A DNA stretch of 7,036 nucleotides from a bacterium (GTDB lineage: Bacteria; RBG-13-66-14), in NCBI GenBank assembly GCA_026398675.1, contig JAPLSK010000180.1, forward strand, positions 1-7,036, read 5' to 3'. Under the pieces are notes generated by a model. The model was not told where the DNA came from. It did not search any database and saw nothing but the letters and a program-made list of their open reading frames with translations. A program made the position numbers and the translations under genes. Below are positions 5,154 to 7,036 of this stretch, piece by piece. Position 1 is the first letter of the stretch; every line of letters begins with the position of its first letter.

Positions 5154-5227
5154 GTAGGGGCGGGTCTTTAGACCCGCCCGTGGGCCGACCTAAAGGTCGG
5201 CCCCTACGAGGGTAACGCGAGATTCAC
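5154..5227 (-). repeat. Composite double-hairpin repeat, copy 2 (inverted relative to 1062-1134)
   Basis: Two perfect 10-bp hairpins stand two bases apart: GGGCGGGTCT (5158-5167), TT, AGACCCGCCC (5170-5179), and GGGCCGACCT (5182-5191), AA, AGGTCGGCCC (5194-5203). The pair is bounded by GTAGGGGC (5154-5161) and GCCCCTAC (5200-5207), themselves inverted copies, so the unit is nearly symmetrical overall. GATTCAC at 5221-5227 extends the match to the other copy. The boundary structure resembles a tiny non-autonomous mobile element, but I see no target-site duplication. Confidence 0.78.
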
Positions 5228-5236
5228 ATCCAATAA

Positions 5237-5269
5237 GTAGGGGCGGGTGCCCACACGCGCCCGCTTTTT
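5237..5269 (+). terminator. Degenerate palindrome followed by five Ts
   Basis: Starts GTAGGGGCGGGTG like the other units, but the closing arm (CACACGCGCCCGC) has diverged from full complementarity. One possible stem is GCGGG (5243-5247) with CCCGC (5260-5264), running directly into TTTTT (5265-5269), the layout of a factor-independent terminator on the + strand. The five-pair stem with a large loop is weak, and it is 330 bases past the nearest + strand gene, so function is doubtful; as a decayed family member it is clearer. Confidence 0.3.
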
Positions 5270-5271
5270 GC

Positions 5272-5305
5272 CCCTCACCCCCATCCCCGTCGGCGCGCCG
5301 CTCCC
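5272..5305 (+). repeat. C-rich direct repeat, copy 2
   Basis: Second copy of 5043-5077: CCCTCACCCCCATCCCC, then GTCGGCGCGCCGCTCCC. It contains the 10-base palindrome CGGCGCGCCG (5291-5300), which is CGGCGTGCCG in the first copy. In each case a palindromic repeat of the TAGGG type follows or precedes within a few tens of bases. Confidence 0.65.
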
Positions 5306-5325
5306 CAGAGGGGCGAGGGGAGGTA

Positions 5326-5357
5326 AATGTAGGGCGGGGACTTTAGTCCCCGCCGTT
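5326..5357 (+). repeat. 32-bp palindromic repeat, copy B
   Basis: Identical over 32 bases to 4999-5030, with stem arms at 5333-5342 and 5345-5354. The following GTTTTAAGG gives a short T-run, so it could act as a weak terminator for + strand transcription. It ends 48 bases beyond the stop of the convergent glycosyltransferase gene and would also form a hairpin in that gene's 3' untranslated RNA. Confidence 0.85.
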
Positions 5358-5358
5358 T

Positions 5359-5380
5359 TAAGGCAGCCTTCACCCCTTAA
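5359..5380 (-). repeat. Repeat matching 998-1018 in reverse complement
   Basis: The reverse complement reads TTAAGGGGTGAAGGCTGCCTTA (shown as TTAAGGGGTGAAGG plus CTGCCTTA), differing from 998-1018 by one inserted G and one substitution. It sits directly after the 32-bp palindrome copy B, between it and the end of the glycosyltransferase gene. Confidence 0.6.
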
Positions 5381-5404
5381 CCTTCTCCCGCTGGGATAGG
5401 GCCA

Positions 5405-7036
5405 CTACCCCCCATCGCCCAAGCGGCTCAGCGAGACCAGCGCCCGGGCCCACACCACCCAGTCGCCCTCCTCCGCCGCGGCCAGGGCGGCCTTTCGTAA
5501 AAAAGCGTCATCGCCCCGCAACTCACCGGCCGAGAGCAACAACCCGGCTTTGTAATTACAGCGCTCCAGTCCCGTGTTTATGCTTTCCATCGCCGCGGAG
5601 GGGTCTGTCTCGGCCCGCGCCAGGGCCAGGTAACCGTCGGGTAGCTCGGGGGAGAGCTCGACGGATCGCCGCCCCGCCCCCCGGGCGTGGTAGGCGTCAC
5701 CCAAATCCAGGTAGAGCTGCGAGAGAGCGGCGAGGAGGGATCCTTCGGCGAAGGGGGCTTCGGACGCCCGCTGGAGCGTGTCCAGGGCGGCCAGGTCGTC
5801 CCCCCGCCCACGCTGGGCGCGGGCGATTGAAAGCTCGAGCCGGACGGGGTCCAGGACACTCCCCCGCAGTTTGAGAAATTCCTCCTCTGCGCGCGCGTAC
5901 TCCCCGGCGGCGAGGAGCGCCTGGCCCAGGTTGAGCCTTGCCGGGAGCATCCCGGGGCTCTCGGCGAGGGCCTGCTCCTGGTAACGCGCCGCCCCGGCGT
6001 AGTCGCCCCTGGCGTAGGCCTCGGTGCCAAGGTTGTTGTAGCCGACGGCGAGGTTGTCGTAGGCCCGCGTGACCTCCGGTTTGTAGGCCGTGGCGGCGAT
6101 GAAGGGGATGAGCACGGCCGCGGTGACGACCGCGCTCAGCCTGAACTTTTTATTGATTTTCCAACGCTTACGGAGGCGGATCAGCCGGACGAGGCGCTCG
6201 ACGAAGAGCCCCGCGCCGATTATCACCAGCGGAATCACCGGGAAGCGGAACCGGGCGGTGACGAAGAAGGGCAGAAGGACGACGGCGTAGGCCAGGACGA
6301 TGACGCCCAGCACCCGCGCCCCTCTCCGGCGTTCGAGGAAGAGCCCCGCCAAGCCCAGGGGCAGGAGAACGTACAGGCTCAACCAGGGCCATTTCAGCAG
6401 CGGGACGAACTCCCCCTCGAAGTAGTAGTTCTCCACCTGGGGGTACTCGAAGCCGTTCAAGAGGAGCAGCGCCCGCTTCCCGCACAGGCCCGCGATGCGC
6501 CAGGGGTCCTTCTCGAATTCCTCGGTGAACCGGCGGGTCCAGTAGGTGGATACCTCCGATGCGGTAGGCGGCGGGTCGCCCCTCTCGGCCGCTTCGCGCT
6601 CCGCCGGCCAGCGGGCGGTGAAGTCCAGGCTGTAGGTGGTCGTCGCGTAGGGCCGGTAAAGCCCCACGGCGCCCGGCTGGTTGCCGAGATACAGGTTCAG
6701 GCCGCCGTTGGTGGACAGGGGCACGAAGTGCACGTCGGCCAGGCTGTTGGCGAGGGTCACCGGGGCGATGACGACCGCCGCCGCGGCAACGAGCAGTGCA
6801 AGCTCCTTGAATGCCGCCTTTTTGTTCCGTTTAAGCCGCCGGAGGAAGAGATATATTCCCACGGTGGCCGCCGGAACCGCCAAAAGCCCGTGGGCCAGCG
6901 CCGCCAGCGCGAAAGCGACCCCGATTCCGACGGCGGTCCACGGGACCGGGCGCTGGACGTGCCGCACGGCGAGGTATGTCCCCAGGACCACGAGGAACGC
7001 GGTCAGGGTCGTGGGCAGGAGAAGGGTTTCGGTGAA
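5405..7036 (-). CDS. GT-C-type membrane glycosyltransferase with C-terminal TPR repeats (C-terminal 543 residues; N-terminus off the window)
   Basis: The frame is open to the right edge at 7036, so a GTG at 6991 is internal, not a start. Numbered from the edge, FTETLLLPTTLTAFLVVLGTYLA and the following hydrophobic helices (about 5-24, 35-65, 78-97), the periplasmic-side loop STNGGLNLYLGN (108-119), further helices (218-234, 242-258, 265-282, 300-316) and TARFRFPVIP (260-269) are the pattern of lipid-phosphosugar-dependent GT39/ArnT-like enzymes, which move sugars from polyprenyl-phosphate donors onto acceptors outside the cytoplasmic membrane. The catalytic acidic loop near the N-terminus is not visible. 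From about 326 to the end lies a tetratricopeptide region. The first two repeats are clear (NNLGTEAYARGDYAGAARYQ; LNLGQALLAAGEYARAEEEF); later ones are degenerate. The tail probably binds a partner or acceptor. The gene ends in TAG at 5407-5405 and is convergent with the eno operon. The substrate is unknown. Confidence 0.82.
   Translation of the reverse strand, partial: FTETLLLPTTLTAFLVVLGTYLAVRHVQRPVPWTAVGIGVAFALAALAHGLLAVPAATVGIYLFLRRLKRNKKAAFKELALLVAAAAVVIAPVTLANSLADVHFVPLSTNGGLNLYLGNQPGAVGLYRPYATTTYSLDFTARWPAEREAAERGDPPPTASEVSTYWTRRFTEEFEKDPWRIAGLCGKRALLLLNGFEYPQVENYYFEGEFVPLLKWPWLSLYVLLPLGLAGLFLERRRGARVLGVIVLAYAVVLLPFFVTARFRFPVIPLVIIGAGLFVERLVRLIRLRKRWKINKKFRLSAVVTAAVLIPFIAATAYKPEVTRAYDNLAVGYNNLGTEAYARGDYAGAARYQEQALAESPGMLPARLNLGQALLAAGEYARAEEEFLKLRGSVLDPVRLELSIARAQRGRGDDLAALDTLQRASEAPFAEGSLLAALSQLYLDLGDAYHARGAGRRSVELSPELPDGYLALARAETDPSAAMESINTGLERCNYKAGLLLSAGELRGDDAFLRKAALAAAEEGDWVVWARALVSLSRLGDGG

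Larger units (their letters stand above)
4911..5404. other. Second repeat-rich intergenic gap between convergent genes
   Basis: Roughly 490 bases between the + strand operon and the convergent glycosyltransferase gene. No coding gene or known RNA was seen. Almost the whole stretch consists of palindromes and of C-rich 'ccctcacccc' segments, many matching the 753-1310 gap in reverse complement. As a convergent gap it should also hold terminators for both units; the hairpins at 4964-4983, 5006-5027, 5243-5264 and 5333-5354 are the candidates. There is also a C/G-rich inverted repeat at about 5104-5136, CTCCCT ... AGGGAG. Confidence 0.8.

Noticed and set aside
1062..5227. Composite transposon enclosing the four genes
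   Set aside because: The bracketing inverted repeats are short and palindromic, there is no transposase or target duplication, and the cargo is housekeeping genes.
4998..5357. CRISPR array
   Set aside because: Repeats are palindromic, irregularly spaced and in both orientations; there are no regular spacers and no cas genes.
6991..6991. GTG as start of the glycosyltransferase gene
   Set aside because: The frame is open upstream to the window edge, with family-like residues FTETLLLPTTLTAFL, so the gene continues beyond 7036.
1..7036. TAG recoding (for example to Gln or pyrrolysine)
   Set aside because: TAG ends the dCMP deaminase, dehydrogenase-like and glycosyltransferase genes at natural family lengths, with a ribosome binding site or non-coding sequence following.

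Overview
The window is high-GC bacterial chromosome with four complete housekeeping-type or accessory genes on the + strand, two edge-truncated genes on the - strand, and two gene-free gaps full of short palindromic repeats. There is no transposase, phage gene, tRNA or rRNA. The gene set (murE, dCMP deaminase, enolase) is universal and does not fix a lineage. The repeat style (TAGGG-flanked, GC-rich palindromes with two-base loops) resembles intergenic repeats I associate with metagenome-assembled genomes of candidate phyla such as Coatesbacteria; this assignment is low-confidence inference.

Layout: (1) 1-752, - strand: the first 250 residues of MurE, a peptidoglycan ligase, running off the left edge. 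(2) 753-1310: 558-bp divergent gap with hairpins, repeats and two outward-facing sigma70-like promoters. (3) 1311-1772, +: dCMP deaminase. (4) 1888-2946, +: a leucine-dehydrogenase-family protein that aligns without gaps to classical LeuDH over its first ~120 residues, yet has Gln and Met where the two catalytic lysines belong. (5) 2974-4269, +: a complete enolase with all catalytic residues, 27 bp behind the dehydrogenase-like gene. (6) 4278-4823, +: an unrecognised secreted protein coupled to the enolase stop codon; its reading frame continues convincingly past an in-frame TAG to 4910. (7) 4911-5404: second repeat-rich gap. (8) 5405-7036, -: the C-terminal 543 residues of a multi-membrane GT-C-type glycosyltransferase with a TPR tail, cut by the right edge.

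The dehydrogenase-like gene, eno and the secreted-protein gene probably form one transcription unit, perhaps with the dCMP deaminase upstream. The most notable points are the dehydrogenase-like protein whose chemistry residues are gone while its fold and nucleotide-binding loop remain; the amber-interrupted secreted protein; and the palindrome family, in which different stem sequences keep the same length, loop and flanks, with copies bracketing the four-gene block in opposite orientations.
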